From Salinimicrobium soli (GTDB lineage Bacteria > Bacteroidota > Bacteroidia > Flavobacteriales > Flavobacteriaceae): DNA of 64,000 nucleotides. Below the pieces are notes generated by a model. It did no database searches and was not told the DNA's origin. It worked only from the letters and a program-made list of their open reading frames with translations. The stretch lies in NCBI RefSeq assembly GCF_048323655.1, contig NZ_JBLUWW010000001.1:868001-932000 (forward strand), given 5' to 3'. Below are positions 1 through 7,336 of the stretch, one piece after another. How positions within the stretch are numbered: the first letter of the stretch is position 1; each line of letters begins with the position of its first letter. Both the position numbers and the translations under genes were made by a program.

Positions 1-227
1 AGCATTCCTTCGGCAGTTTTTTCCATATGTATGTTCTCAGGAAGCTTACTTGCGTTTGTTTCCTTGTCCAGCTGTTGCTGAAAATCGAGTTCTGTTTTAT
101 AATATTCTTCCACCACGAGGTCGTGGCTATAGGCTTTATCTGTGCTCATTGTAATCACGAAATACATGATGAACGCAATAAAACCAACTATGGCCAATAC
201 CAGGCCTGTTCCCCAATTCATTTTCAT
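1..227 (-). CDS. ccoH: FixH/CcoH cbb3 oxidase assembly protein (3' part missing)
   Basis: The reading frame begins at an ATG on the minus strand at 227 and runs off the left edge of the window, so about 75 residues are visible and the C-terminus is missing. The start MKMNWGTGLVLAIVGF is a single membrane helix (about residues 5-26), followed by a polar stretch with a DLVVEEYYKTELDFQQQLD segment that is typical of FixH. FixH/CcoH is a membrane protein needed to assemble or stabilise cbb3-type cytochrome oxidase. It is the last visible gene of the cco operon, 10 bp after the cupin gene, which agrees with this role. The identification rests on motif resemblance and context. Confidence 0.85.
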   Translation of the reverse strand, partial: MKMNWGTGLVLAIVGFIAFIMYFVITMSTDKAYSHDLVVEEYYKTELDFQQQLDKETNASKLPENIHMEKTAEGM

Positions 228-237
228 AGCTCTAATT

Positions 238-534
238 TTAACCTTTTATGACCAGGAACACACTATCTTCCTCCGCAGTGACCGAATGTAATTCTCCTAC
301 CGTTATCGTATGCTCTTCAAATAGTTCCAACGGAATTTCTTCGGAAGCTGTTTTGTAGATCACTTTGCCTTTGATCACGACAAGTTTCGCGGGAATATCT
401 GTTATATGTTCCTTTAGGGTGACATCTTTTTCAAGACCAATCGCCAGCACATGAAAGTCCTTTCCTTCCTGAAGCCTTTTTACTACCGGTTTTCCGGCAG
501 TTCTCATCTCTGCAATTACATTTTTCAATACCAT
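238..534 (-). CDS. Small cupin-like protein inside the cbb3 operon
   Basis: A 98-residue soluble protein without signal peptide or membrane helix. The alternating beta-strand pattern (residues 27-97), with KLVVIKGKVIYKT in the middle and TVGELHSVTAEEDSVFLVIKG at the end, resembles a single cupin barrel. The usual two-histidine metal motif is incomplete: H43 and H83 are the only obvious candidates. It lies between ccoG and ccoH, with short gaps of 32 and 10 bp, so it should be co-transcribed with the oxidase genes. A role in heme or copper handling or in redox sensing would be speculation. No specific function is assigned. Confidence 0.7.
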   Translation of the reverse strand: MVLKNVIAEMRTAGKPVVKRLQEGKDFHVLAIGLEKDVTLKEHITDIPAKLVVIKGKVIYKTASEEIPLELFEEHTITVGELHSVTAEEDSVFLVIKG

Positions 535-566
535 ATCCTTCTCATTTAATTGTTATTGCTCTTTTT

Positions 567-1979
567 TTATCTAAAACTCCTCGGCCCCATAAAATTAGTC
601 GTCGTGGTCTCAATAAGCTTATCACCGTCAAAGATCCCTATTTCCAGACTGCTTTTTTCATTGTCCAGCAGTGATTTGTTGATCTCTATAAACAAGGTCC
701 CTTCTGCGAGGCCTTTTTCGGGAACAGTGATCTTGTCATGTGTAACAGATTCAATTTTTCCCTGGTGCGATAACAGTTCAAAATGAATATTATCAAATTC
801 CCCGGTGGTCTTATTGATCAACTTAAAGGTGTACACATTCGAGATCATATTGTTGGCCTTGGTCTCATACAACTGCCCGGGTAATCTTAAGATCGTTGCT
901 TCTACATCACTTCTTAGGAACAACATTCCTGAAAGGATCCCGACCAGCACAAAAAGAATCGCGGCATAGCCTTTCATTCTTGGTGTTAAGCGGAATTTTT
1001 CCTCTTTTTCAATATTCTCTTCGGAATAATAGCCGATCAAACCTTTCGGCAGATCCACTTTTTCCATCATGGCGTCGCAGGCATCGATACAGGCGGTACA
1101 GTTGATACATTCCAACTGAGTACCATTCCTGATATCTATTCCGGTAGGACAAACCTGCACACATTGGGAACAATCTATACAATCTCCTTTTCCCAGATCT
1201 GCACGGTTCTCATTCTTTCTGAAACGGGAACGTCCTTTTTCACGTTCTCCCCGTTTATGGTCATAAGCTACCACCACCGACTTCTTATCCAGAAGCACAC
1301 TTTGCAACCTTCCGTAGGGGCAGGCGATAGTACACACCTGTTCGCGGAACCAGGCAAAAATAAAATAGAAAACCCCGGTGAAGATCAGAATTGCAATAAA
1401 GGTGCTGAGGTGCTCCAGGGGTCCTTCGGTAATATACTGTAGCAGCCTGTCACTGCTTATAAGGTATGCCAGGAAAACATTAGCAATACCAAAGGACACC
1501 AGGAAGAAAAGGAACCATTTTAAGCCTTTTTTGCGGATCTTGTTGGCATTCCATTCCTGTTTATCCAAACGTATCTGTGCTCCCCGGTCACCTTCGGTCC
1601 AATATTCGATCTTACGAAAGACCATTTCCATAAATATGGTCTGTGGGCATATCCAACCACAAAAGATCCTTCCGTAAGCATTGGTGAAAAGGGTGACGAA
1701 CAGCACACCAATGATCATGGCGGTCACCCCAATATAGAAGTCCTGTGGCCAGAACGGGAATCCAAATATGGAGAATTCCCGTTGCAGCACATTGAACATC
1801 ATGAATTGATTGCCGTTGACCTTAATAAAAGGACTGGCAATTAGGAAAATGAGCAGAAACCAGGTGAACCAGGTACGGTACTTATAGAATTTTCCGGAAG
1901 GTTTCTTGGGATAAACCCAAGCCCTTTTTCCTTCATCATCCATTGTCCCTATGCGGTCCCTGTAACTGATATTGCTCAT
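567..1979 (-). CDS. ccoG: CcoG, polyferredoxin-type cbb3 oxidase accessory protein
   Basis: The 470-residue protein has several membrane helices in the N-terminal half (for example around residues 35-55, 90-110, 155-175 and 195-215), cysteine clusters FCGWICPQ and CTIACPYGR, then two ferredoxin-type 4Fe-4S motifs (CIDCSQCVQVCP and CINCTACIDAC), another helix and a C-terminal immunoglobulin-like domain. This is the complete order of the CcoG/RdxA/FixG family, and the length is normal. Family members are membrane cupric reductases or electron carriers that supply Cu(I) for the CuB site of cbb3 oxidase. The gene follows ccoP by 28 bp in the cco operon. Confidence 0.95.
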   Translation of the reverse strand: MSNISYRDRIGTMDDEGKRAWVYPKKPSGKFYKYRTWFTWFLLIFLIASPFIKVNGNQFMMFNVLQREFSIFGFPFWPQDFYIGVTAMIIGVLFVTLFTNAYGRIFCGWICPQTIFMEMVFRKIEYWTEGDRGAQIRLDKQEWNANKIRKKGLKWFLFFLVSFGIANVFLAYLISSDRLLQYITEGPLEHLSTFIAILIFTGVFYFIFAWFREQVCTIACPYGRLQSVLLDKKSVVVAYDHKRGEREKGRSRFRKNENRADLGKGDCIDCSQCVQVCPTGIDIRNGTQLECINCTACIDACDAMMEKVDLPKGLIGYYSEENIEKEEKFRLTPRMKGYAAILFVLVGILSGMLFLRSDVEATILRLPGQLYETKANNMISNVYTFKLINKTTGEFDNIHFELLSHQGKIESVTHDKITVPEKGLAEGTLFIEINKSLLDNEKSSLEIGIFDGDKLIETTTTNFMGPRSFR

Positions 1980-2007
1980 TATCCTCTTTTTCTAACCTCT
2001 TCTGAAA

Positions 2008-2883
2008 TTACTCAGGTTTCCAAATATCTCCCTCTGCTTCTTTTGGTGCAGCCGGAGTAGTCCCCTGCAGGCTGACCACGTAGCTTGCCACCTGCTGGAT
2101 CTCTGTTGGTTTTAAAGATGATTTCCAGGCGATCATTCCTTTTCCGGCACGTCCCCCTTCTGAAACGGTGTGGAATACGTTTTTAATGCCACCACCAAGG
2201 ATCCAGTATTCATCTGTAAGATTCGGGCCAATACCACCTCCTCCGTCTGCAGCGTGGCATGCCATACAGTTAGTTTGATACAACGCGGCCCCTTTTTCCA
2301 ATTCGGCAGGATCTGTTAGTAATTCAACATTTTCGGCGCTAACAAGGTCGGGAGCATTTTTCTTGTACTCTTCAACTGCTTCCTGGGCCGCGGCCATTTC
2401 CTGTTCAAACTCCATGGCCTGATTATTTCCATCGAGTACATGGTAGTATAAAAGGTATCCTGCAGCAAAAATGATAGAAGCATAGAAGGAGTATAACCAC
2501 CATGGCGGAAGCTTGTTGTCCAATTCTTTAATACCATCATAGTTATGGTCTAGCTCCAATTCACCCTCTTCAGAGATGGGCCGGGTACCGGCAAGTTTCC
2601 TAAAGAGTCGCTTCAAACTGTATTTTCTCATTCGTTCTTCCCGGGCAGCCATATAACGTTCTTTAGCTTCGGGGGTAAGGGCCTTGAACATCACATTTTC
2701 AATGGCTCCAATGATCACTTCAACAGCGATGAGGAATAAAAGTACTACCAGCAGCACGGCCTGCAGCACAGGATATTTAATAAAGGCAAAGCTGTCTCCG
2801 GAATCAATAAAATATTCCAGCGCGCCTGCAATGATCAAAAAGATAACTGGGATCCTTATCCATGAAGGAATTGCTTGTCTCAT
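2008..2883 (-). CDS. ccoP: CcoP, monoheme cytochrome c subunit of cbb3 oxidase
   Basis: The 291-residue subunit carries membrane segments near residues 10-25 and 40-62, a charged linker, another helix around 127-147 and a periplasmic cytochrome c domain with one heme site, CMACH, followed by GGGGIGPNL and a distal methionine candidate in GKGMIAW. Proteobacterial CcoP has two c-type hemes. Only one CXXCH is present here, a pattern known from Bacteroidetes. The start codon overlaps the ccoQ stop by 4 bp (ATGA), which indicates translational coupling. CcoP accepts electrons from soluble or membrane cytochromes for CcoO and CcoN. Confidence 0.94.
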   Translation of the reverse strand: MRQAIPSWIRIPVIFLIIAGALEYFIDSGDSFAFIKYPVLQAVLLVVLLFLIAVEVIIGAIENVMFKALTPEAKERYMAAREERMRKYSLKRLFRKLAGTRPISEEGELELDHNYDGIKELDNKLPPWWLYSFYASIIFAAGYLLYYHVLDGNNQAMEFEQEMAAAQEAVEEYKKNAPDLVSAENVELLTDPAELEKGAALYQTNCMACHAADGGGGIGPNLTDEYWILGGGIKNVFHTVSEGGRAGKGMIAWKSSLKPTEIQQVASYVVSLQGTTPAAPKEAEGDIWKPE

Positions 2884-3065
2884 AACACTTGGTCGTTTTC
2901 AGGTTCAAATGGAAGTTGCTCCATGTTTTGTATATAATCTTTTTTGGCTGTGTAAACCCACCAGAAAAGCAGCAGGAAGAACACAAAGAAGATAGATAGC
3001 GAGATGATTGGGTAGATCTCTACACCTGCTATTGTCTCCATATGGCCTTTTATGAACTTTAGCAT
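2880..3065 (-). CDS. ccoQ: CcoQ-like small cbb3 subunit
   Basis: A 61-residue protein with a single membrane helix (about residues 19-40, ISLSIFFVFFLLLFWWVY) followed by a polar tail. Size, topology and position between ccoNO and ccoP match CcoQ (FixQ), a small subunit that helps stabilise the cbb3 complex. The sequence is too short for independent recognition, so the call depends on gene order. It starts 6 bp after the ccoNO stop and overlaps ccoP by 4 bp. Confidence 0.8.
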   Translation of the reverse strand: MLKFIKGHMETIAGVEIYPIISLSIFFVFFLLLFWWVYTAKKDYIQNMEQLPFEPENDQVL

Positions 3066-3071
3066 AATAGA

Positions 3072-5270
3072 TTAATTTGAAGTTGTTGAAGTTTCAGGTT
3101 CTTTGATCTTGATATCAGTACCCAGGCGCTGGATGTAAGCGATAAGGGCAACGATCTCGCGGTCTTTCATTTCCACGAATTCCTGGCCGTTCTCTTCGGC
3201 AAATTTCTTGTCGGCCTCATAGGTTCTCACAAAGTCAGGATCGTTGTACAGGTTTTGCTGGATCTGGCTTGCCTGCTCATCCATCAGGGCTTCGGCATTG
3301 GCGATGTCTTCTTCAGTGTAAGGTACTCCCAGTTTCACCATCGTCTCCATTTTAGTCTTGATGTTTGAACGGTCGTGCTCATTTGTGATAAGCCATTTGT
3401 AGCTAGGCATAATAGAGCCCGAAGAGGTGCTTTGAGGGTCATACATGTGGTTGAAATGCCAGTTGTCTGAATATTTTCCACCTATTCTCATCAGGTCAGG
3501 CCCGGTACGTTTACTACCCCAAAGGAACGGGTGGTCATAAACATATTCTCCGGCTTTTGAATACTCCCCGTATCGCTCCACTTCACTTCGGAAAGGTCTG
3601 ATCATCTGAGAGTGACAGGACACACAACTTTCCCTGATGTAAATATCCCTTCCTTCAAGTTCAAGCGGAGTGTAAGGCTTCACGCTGGTGATGGTAGGAA
3701 TGTTTGATTTTACCAATAACGTAGGCACAATCTGAATAATTCCACCAATTAAAATAGCGATTGTAGCAAGGATTGTAAGCTGAACGGGCTTGCGCTCTAA
3801 CCAGGTGTGGAAACCTTCTCCCACCAATCTTCGCTTGCTCATCTTCTGAAGTGGAGCAGCTTCGGCTAATTCATCGGTTACTTCTGAACCGCTCTTAATG
3901 GTCTTAATGATATTGAATAACAGCACGAACATTCCGCAGATATACATACTTCCACCTATCGCGCGCATCCAGTACATTGGGATAATTTCAGTAACCGTTT
4001 CAAGGAAGTTACCGTAGACCAAAGTACCATCAGGGTTGAACTGCTTCCACATAGAAGCCTGTACAAATCCTGCCACATACATTGGCAGTGCATACATAAT
4101 GATACCTAAGGTTCCCACCCAGAAGTGAGTGTTAGCAAGTTTGGTAGACCATAGTTTGGTCTTGAACATTCTTGGTACTAACCAGTAGACCATACCAAAA
4201 GTTAGGAAACCGTTCCATGCCAGGGCTCCAACGTGCACGTGGGCAATCACCCAGTCACTAAAGTGTGCAATGGCGTTAATATTTTTTAGAGACAACATGG
4301 GTCCTTCAAAAGTGGCCATCCCGTATCCGGTGATAGCGACCACCATGAATTTAAGTACAGGATCAGATTTTACTTTATCCCAGGCTCCGCGAAGGGTAAG
4401 CAATCCGTTGATCATACCTCCCCATGAAGGCATAAGCAGCATTACCGAGAAGGCAACTCCAAGGTTTTGAGCCCAATCTGGAAGTGCTGAATACAACAGG
4501 TGGTGTGGACCCGCCCAGATGTAGATAAAGATCAGCGACCAGAAGTGGATAATTGAAAGTTTATAGGAATATACCGGCCTGTTTGCAGCCTTTGGTACAA
4601 AGTAGTACATAAGCCCCAGGAACGGAGTAGTAAGGAAGAATGCCACCGCATTGTGCCCGTACCACCACTGAACCAGAGCATCCTGTACCCCGGCGTAAAC
4701 CGAGTAACTTTTTAGTGCTCCAACAGGAAGGGCCAGGTTATTGAAAATATGAAGTACGGCTACCGTTACGAAAGTCGCAATGTAGAACCAGATAGCCACA
4801 TACAGGTGGCGTTGTCTCCTTTTAAGAATTGTCGCGATAAGGTTCCAGCCGAATACCACCCAAACTATGGCAATTGCAATGTCAAAAGGCCATTCAAGTT
4901 CGGCATATTCTTTTGAGCTTGTGTATCCTAACGGAAGCGTGATCGCAGCACCTACGATGATGAGCTGCCATCCCCAGAAGTTGATCTTACTCAGAATGTC
5001 ACTGTACATTCTGGCTTTAAGCAAACGCTGTGTGGAGTAATAAACTCCGGCAAAAATGGCGTTCCCAACAAAAGCAAAGATCACCGCATTGGTGTGTAGG
5101 GGACGAAGTCGCCCAAAACTGAGCCATGAGATCCCGTCTGTGAGGTTGGGGAATAGAAACATAAAGGCCAATAAAAGCCCGACTGACATTCCTATCACAC
5201 CCCAGAAAAGGGTCGCGTAGAGGAAGTTTTTTACGATCTTGTTGTCGTAGTAGAACTGCTGCAATTCCAT
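3072..5270 (-). CDS. ccoNO: CcoNO, fused catalytic and monoheme subunits of cbb3 oxidase
   Basis: The 732-residue protein joins two subunits that are separate in Proteobacteria. Residues 1 to about 480 are CcoN: twelve or more membrane helices with the heme-copper ligands in LHTNAVIFAF, WWYGHNAVAFF, WAGPHHLLYS and DWVIAHVHVGALAWNG. After a hydrophilic linker and an anchor helix (about 510-535) comes CcoO, with heme site CVSCH near residue 550 followed by SQMIRPF and the HPFLWGSKRTGPDL region. The enzyme is a high-affinity proton-pumping oxidase that reduces O2 at low oxygen tension. Fusion of ccoN and ccoO is usual in Bacteroidetes. The frame is continuous across the junction. Confidence 0.97.
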   Translation of the reverse strand: MELQQFYYDNKIVKNFLYATLFWGVIGMSVGLLLAFMFLFPNLTDGISWLSFGRLRPLHTNAVIFAFVGNAIFAGVYYSTQRLLKARMYSDILSKINFWGWQLIIVGAAITLPLGYTSSKEYAELEWPFDIAIAIVWVVFGWNLIATILKRRQRHLYVAIWFYIATFVTVAVLHIFNNLALPVGALKSYSVYAGVQDALVQWWYGHNAVAFFLTTPFLGLMYYFVPKAANRPVYSYKLSIIHFWSLIFIYIWAGPHHLLYSALPDWAQNLGVAFSVMLLMPSWGGMINGLLTLRGAWDKVKSDPVLKFMVVAITGYGMATFEGPMLSLKNINAIAHFSDWVIAHVHVGALAWNGFLTFGMVYWLVPRMFKTKLWSTKLANTHFWVGTLGIIMYALPMYVAGFVQASMWKQFNPDGTLVYGNFLETVTEIIPMYWMRAIGGSMYICGMFVLLFNIIKTIKSGSEVTDELAEAAPLQKMSKRRLVGEGFHTWLERKPVQLTILATIAILIGGIIQIVPTLLVKSNIPTITSVKPYTPLELEGRDIYIRESCVSCHSQMIRPFRSEVERYGEYSKAGEYVYDHPFLWGSKRTGPDLMRIGGKYSDNWHFNHMYDPQSTSSGSIMPSYKWLITNEHDRSNIKTKMETMVKLGVPYTEEDIANAEALMDEQASQIQQNLYNDPDFVRTYEADKKFAEENGQEFVEMKDREIVALIAYIQRLGTDIKIKEPETSTTSN

Positions 5271-5280
5271 ACTTTCTTAA

Positions 5281-5466
5281 TTAGTCTTTGTTAATTTTTA
5301 CTGGTTTGTTTGATTTTTCTTTGACAAGCTCATCTTCAAAGAGCATACGTACGGAAGGGGTATAGTCATCATCGAACTGGCCATTTTTGACAGCCAGAAT
5401 AAATGCAATGAAAAACCCTACCGCTACAATAATGCTTATTGTAAGGAGTAAATAGATGACGCTCAT
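5281..5466 (-). CDS. ccoS: CcoS, cbb3 oxidase maturation protein
   Basis: A 61-residue protein with one N-terminal membrane helix (MSVIYLLLTISIIVAVGFFI) and the short tail AVKNGQFDDDYTPSVRMLF, which matches the CcoS pattern of helix, then QFDD, then a P-containing turn. CcoS is required for cofactor insertion into CcoN. It is the first gene of the operon, 10 bp before ccoNO. Usually ccoS sits beside ccoI, but here ccoI is about 18 kb away and shares the same promoter architecture. The promoter is at 5484-5528. Confidence 0.92.
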   Translation of the reverse strand: MSVIYLLLTISIIVAVGFFIAFILAVKNGQFDDDYTPSVRMLFEDELVKEKSNKPVKINKD

Positions 5467-5483
5467 ACCTATTTTTATGGGGA

Positions 5484-5528
5484 CAAAACTAATGGCTAAG
5501 GCTGCCGTGAAATATGATCAGGATCAGG
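5484..5528 (-). promoter_or_regulatory. CRP-type box and -7 element of the ccoS operon
   Basis: On the coding strand the box reads CCTGA-TCCTGA-TCATA (5513-5528). After exactly 21 bp comes TAGTTTTG (5484-5491), a perfect TAnnTTTG Bacteroidetes -7 element. The predicted transcription start is about 5478, giving a very short leader before the ATG at 5466. The box centre would be near -41, the class II activator position that replaces a -33 element. The same geometry recurs at five other promoters in the window, which is the main support. Confidence 0.78.
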
Positions 5529-5567
5529 TTTTATAAAAAAACGGATTTCGTAAAAAATTCATCCATA

Positions 5568-5612
5568 TATGATTAGGCTCATAATGGGGAGATGATCTAA
5601 TACGGACATTTG
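5568..5612 (+). promoter_or_regulatory. Rightward CRP-type promoter with no recognised gene
   Basis: The box is TATGA-TTAGGC-TCATA (5568-5583), followed by exactly 21 bp and GACATTTG (5605-5612), a one-mismatch -7 element identical to that of nirK. From GGATT at 5543 to the -7 element, the segment aligns without gaps to the nirK promoter (from 7236). It points right, away from ccoS, with a predicted start near 5619. Downstream lie only the candidate RNA and the 3' end of the opposing ykvA gene. Confidence 0.68.
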
Positions 5613-5618
5613 TGTCCT

Positions 5619-5831
5619 GAAAAAGGATAATTTTTCTACATGGACCCGGACCAGATTGACGGCATACATGGTAGTTGTTTTCTTAGGCCTGTCCTGAGGT
5701 CATTCTGGTCAGTGGGTCATTATTTCTCGATTTCTTCATTCGAAAAAAGAGGGGTAAAATTTCTTCTTCAAAGCAGAAAATTATATTTCAAAAATGGCAT
5801 TTTTGGAAGGTTCTTCGGAAATTTTTTAGAA
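5619..5831 (+). ncRNA. Candidate small RNA from the orphan promoter
   Basis: This fills the only stretch longer than 300 bases without a recognised gene (5467-5825). Directly after the orphan promoter the predicted transcript can form a long stem: GACCC (5643-5647) plus ACCAGA (5650-5655) pairs with TCTGGT (5704-5709) plus GGGTC (5714-5718). Near the end is a short GAAG-GTT-CTTC hairpin followed by a six-T run, a weak terminator candidate that overlaps the 3' end of ykvA. A 71-codon frame opens at 5640 and ends at 5855, but its product shows no domain and it runs antisense into ykvA, so RNA seems more likely than protein. Confidence 0.3.
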
Positions 5832-6284
5832 GTATCTATAGTAAAGCCACACTAAGATCACTATCCAAATAAGAAGGATCAGGATGCCTGCGATCCAATT
5901 CTTCCTTTTCTTCATGGGTCTTATTTCAGCTTCCCTTCTGCAGTACTCCATAACATCTTGTGGGATCAATCTTATGGCCAGCCAGATTAGTCCGGGCAGG
6001 ATCAAGAGGTCATCAAGCAGACCTATAACCGGGATAAAATCGGGAATAAGATCAATTGGGCTCAGGGCATAGCCAACGGTGAACAGAATAATTCCTTTTA
6101 CATACCACGGCACCAGGTCTTCAGACACCGCTATCTGCAAAGCAAAAAGATCGCGCTTCAGTCTTTTGGCCCAGTCTTTAAGTCGTTTTAAAATTCCCGG
6201 ATCTTTTTTAGTTCTCAATTCCCATACTTTAGTTCGGAATGGAAGATAAGGAGATAGAAGAAAAACAGGTCCCAAAAATGACAT
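5826..6284 (-). CDS. YkvA/DUF1232-like membrane protein
   Basis: The 152-residue protein has a basic N-terminal half (residues 25-50, rich in K and R) and a central YALSPIDLIPDFIPVIGLLDDLLI segment, the hallmark of the YkvA (DUF1232) family. A hydrophobic segment near residues 64-105 and a C-terminal helix (about 131-149) predict an integral membrane protein. The biochemical function of the family is unknown. The gene lies alone on the minus strand between two oxygen-type promoters. It has no box of its own that I can find. Confidence 0.8.
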   Translation of the reverse strand: MSFLGPVFLLSPYLPFRTKVWELRTKKDPGILKRLKDWAKRLKRDLFALQIAVSEDLVPWYVKGIILFTVGYALSPIDLIPDFIPVIGLLDDLLILPGLIWLAIRLIPQDVMEYCRREAEIRPMKKRKNWIAGILILLIWIVILVWLYYRYF

Positions 6285-6357
6285 TTTTGAGGGGTAGTTA
6301 GTCCTGAATTTGAGATTTTCTCATTAACTTTTAGATGATACCAGCAAAAATGCTTCT

Positions 6358-7128
6358 ATGACCGCCGTAATATCTTTACTGATAATAATTTCTCTATCGG
6401 TCCTGATCACGCGGATTGGTGCAATGGCTTTGGTGCATACCGGTCTTGCTAAAGAAGCGGCAAAATTTCAGGCGCGTTCTGCATTTTTGGGAGTGGGATT
6501 TACCACTAAGGAATCTGAACTTGTGGTCAATAATCCGGTGCGCAGAAAGATCCTTACCAGCCTTATCTTTTTTGGAAATGCAGGAGTGGTGACCACCATT
6601 TCATCGGTTGTTTTTAGTGTGATCTCCATAGAACGGTCAGGATTCTTTTCAACTGAGGTACTTGTGCTGGTAGGGGGATTATTGGTGTTACTGGTCCTCT
6701 CCTATAGTAAATGGGTAGATCGAAAACTTTCCCGCCTGATAGATCTCGCTCTCAGGAAATACACGGAATTGGACGTAACTGACTACTATGGCTTGCTCCA
6801 CCTTGAGGAGAGTTACCGGATAGCAGAGATTAGGGTGAAAGAGAAGAACTGGATGGCCAATAAAACCCTCGATGAGCTGAAACTGGATGACGAAGGTATC
6901 CGGGTATTGGGACTGCGCCGCGGAAATGGTAAATACATAGGTGCTCCCGTGGGCGAGACGGAAGTCAGGGAAAAAGATATTATTGTGCTGTACGGTCGTA
7001 TCTCAGTTTTGGAGAACCTGGAGGACCGACAAAACGAGACAGGAGATACCGAACACCGTCAGGCTGTCAACGAGCAGGAACAAATAGAAAAAGAACAGCA
7101 AAAAGAAGAAAAAGCAAGTGCCGGTTAA
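6358..7128 (+). CDS. Membrane-anchored TrkA-C (RCK_C) domain protein
   Basis: The 256-residue protein has an N-terminal hydrophobic region with three helices (about residues 3-23, 67-90 and 100-117), a linker, and a C-terminal RCK_C domain (about 145-222) recognisable from YRIAEIRVKEKNWMANKTLDEL and EKDIIVLYGRISVLENLE. RCK_C domains bind small ligands and gate potassium or other ion transport. There is no pore sequence and no RCK_N Rossmann domain, so this is probably a regulatory or accessory protein and not a transporter. The tail is acidic and glutamine-rich. An upstream ATG at 6334 is out of frame, which supports 6358 as the start. Confidence 0.75.
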   Translation: MTAVISLLIIISLSVLITRIGAMALVHTGLAKEAAKFQARSAFLGVGFTTKESELVVNNPVRRKILTSLIFFGNAGVVTTISSVVFSVISIERSGFFSTEVLVLVGGLLVLLVLSYSKWVDRKLSRLIDLALRKYTELDVTDYYGLLHLEESYRIAEIRVKEKNWMANKTLDELKLDDEGIRVLGLRRGNGKYIGAPVGETEVREKDIIVLYGRISVLENLEDRQNETGDTEHRQAVNEQEQIEKEQQKEEKASAG

Positions 7129-7260
7129 AACCACACTTTAATTCTTCTGAAAAAGCTCATTTTTCGATCCTGAGCTAATCTTTCCTTTTTAAAAATTTTC
7201 TTCGTAAAACCTGTTATTGAGAATTACCTGGAATCGGATTATTTAAAAAATTTCGCGATA

Positions 7261-7305
7261 TATGATTATGCTCATATTCAGGAAGGTATTCAAATAGGAC
7301 ATTTG
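7261..7305 (+). promoter_or_regulatory. CRP-type box and -7 element of the nirK operon
   Basis: The box is TATGA-TTATGC-TCATA (7261-7276), a perfect 5-bp inverted repeat with the N6 spacing used by CRP/FNR proteins. After 21 bp comes GACATTTG (7298-7305), one base away from TAnnTTTG. The predicted start is near 7312, about 25 nt before the ATG. The whole segment is near-identical in layout to 5543-5612. Confidence 0.78.
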
Positions 7306-7336
7306 TGTCTGAAATACAATTCGAATAATTCTGATT

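Noticed and set aside
5604..5617. GGACA-TTTG-TGTCC palindrome as a second operator, also present before nirK (7298-7309)
   Set aside because: It coincides with the -7 element in both related promoters and is missing from the ccoS, ccoI and stress-protein promoters. Its repetition is explained by similarity of the two promoters.
5640..5855. 71-codon frame after the orphan promoter as a protein gene
   Set aside because: The product has no recognisable domain or membrane segment, and it ends inside the antisense ykvA gene. A structured RNA fits better, although a peptide is not excluded.
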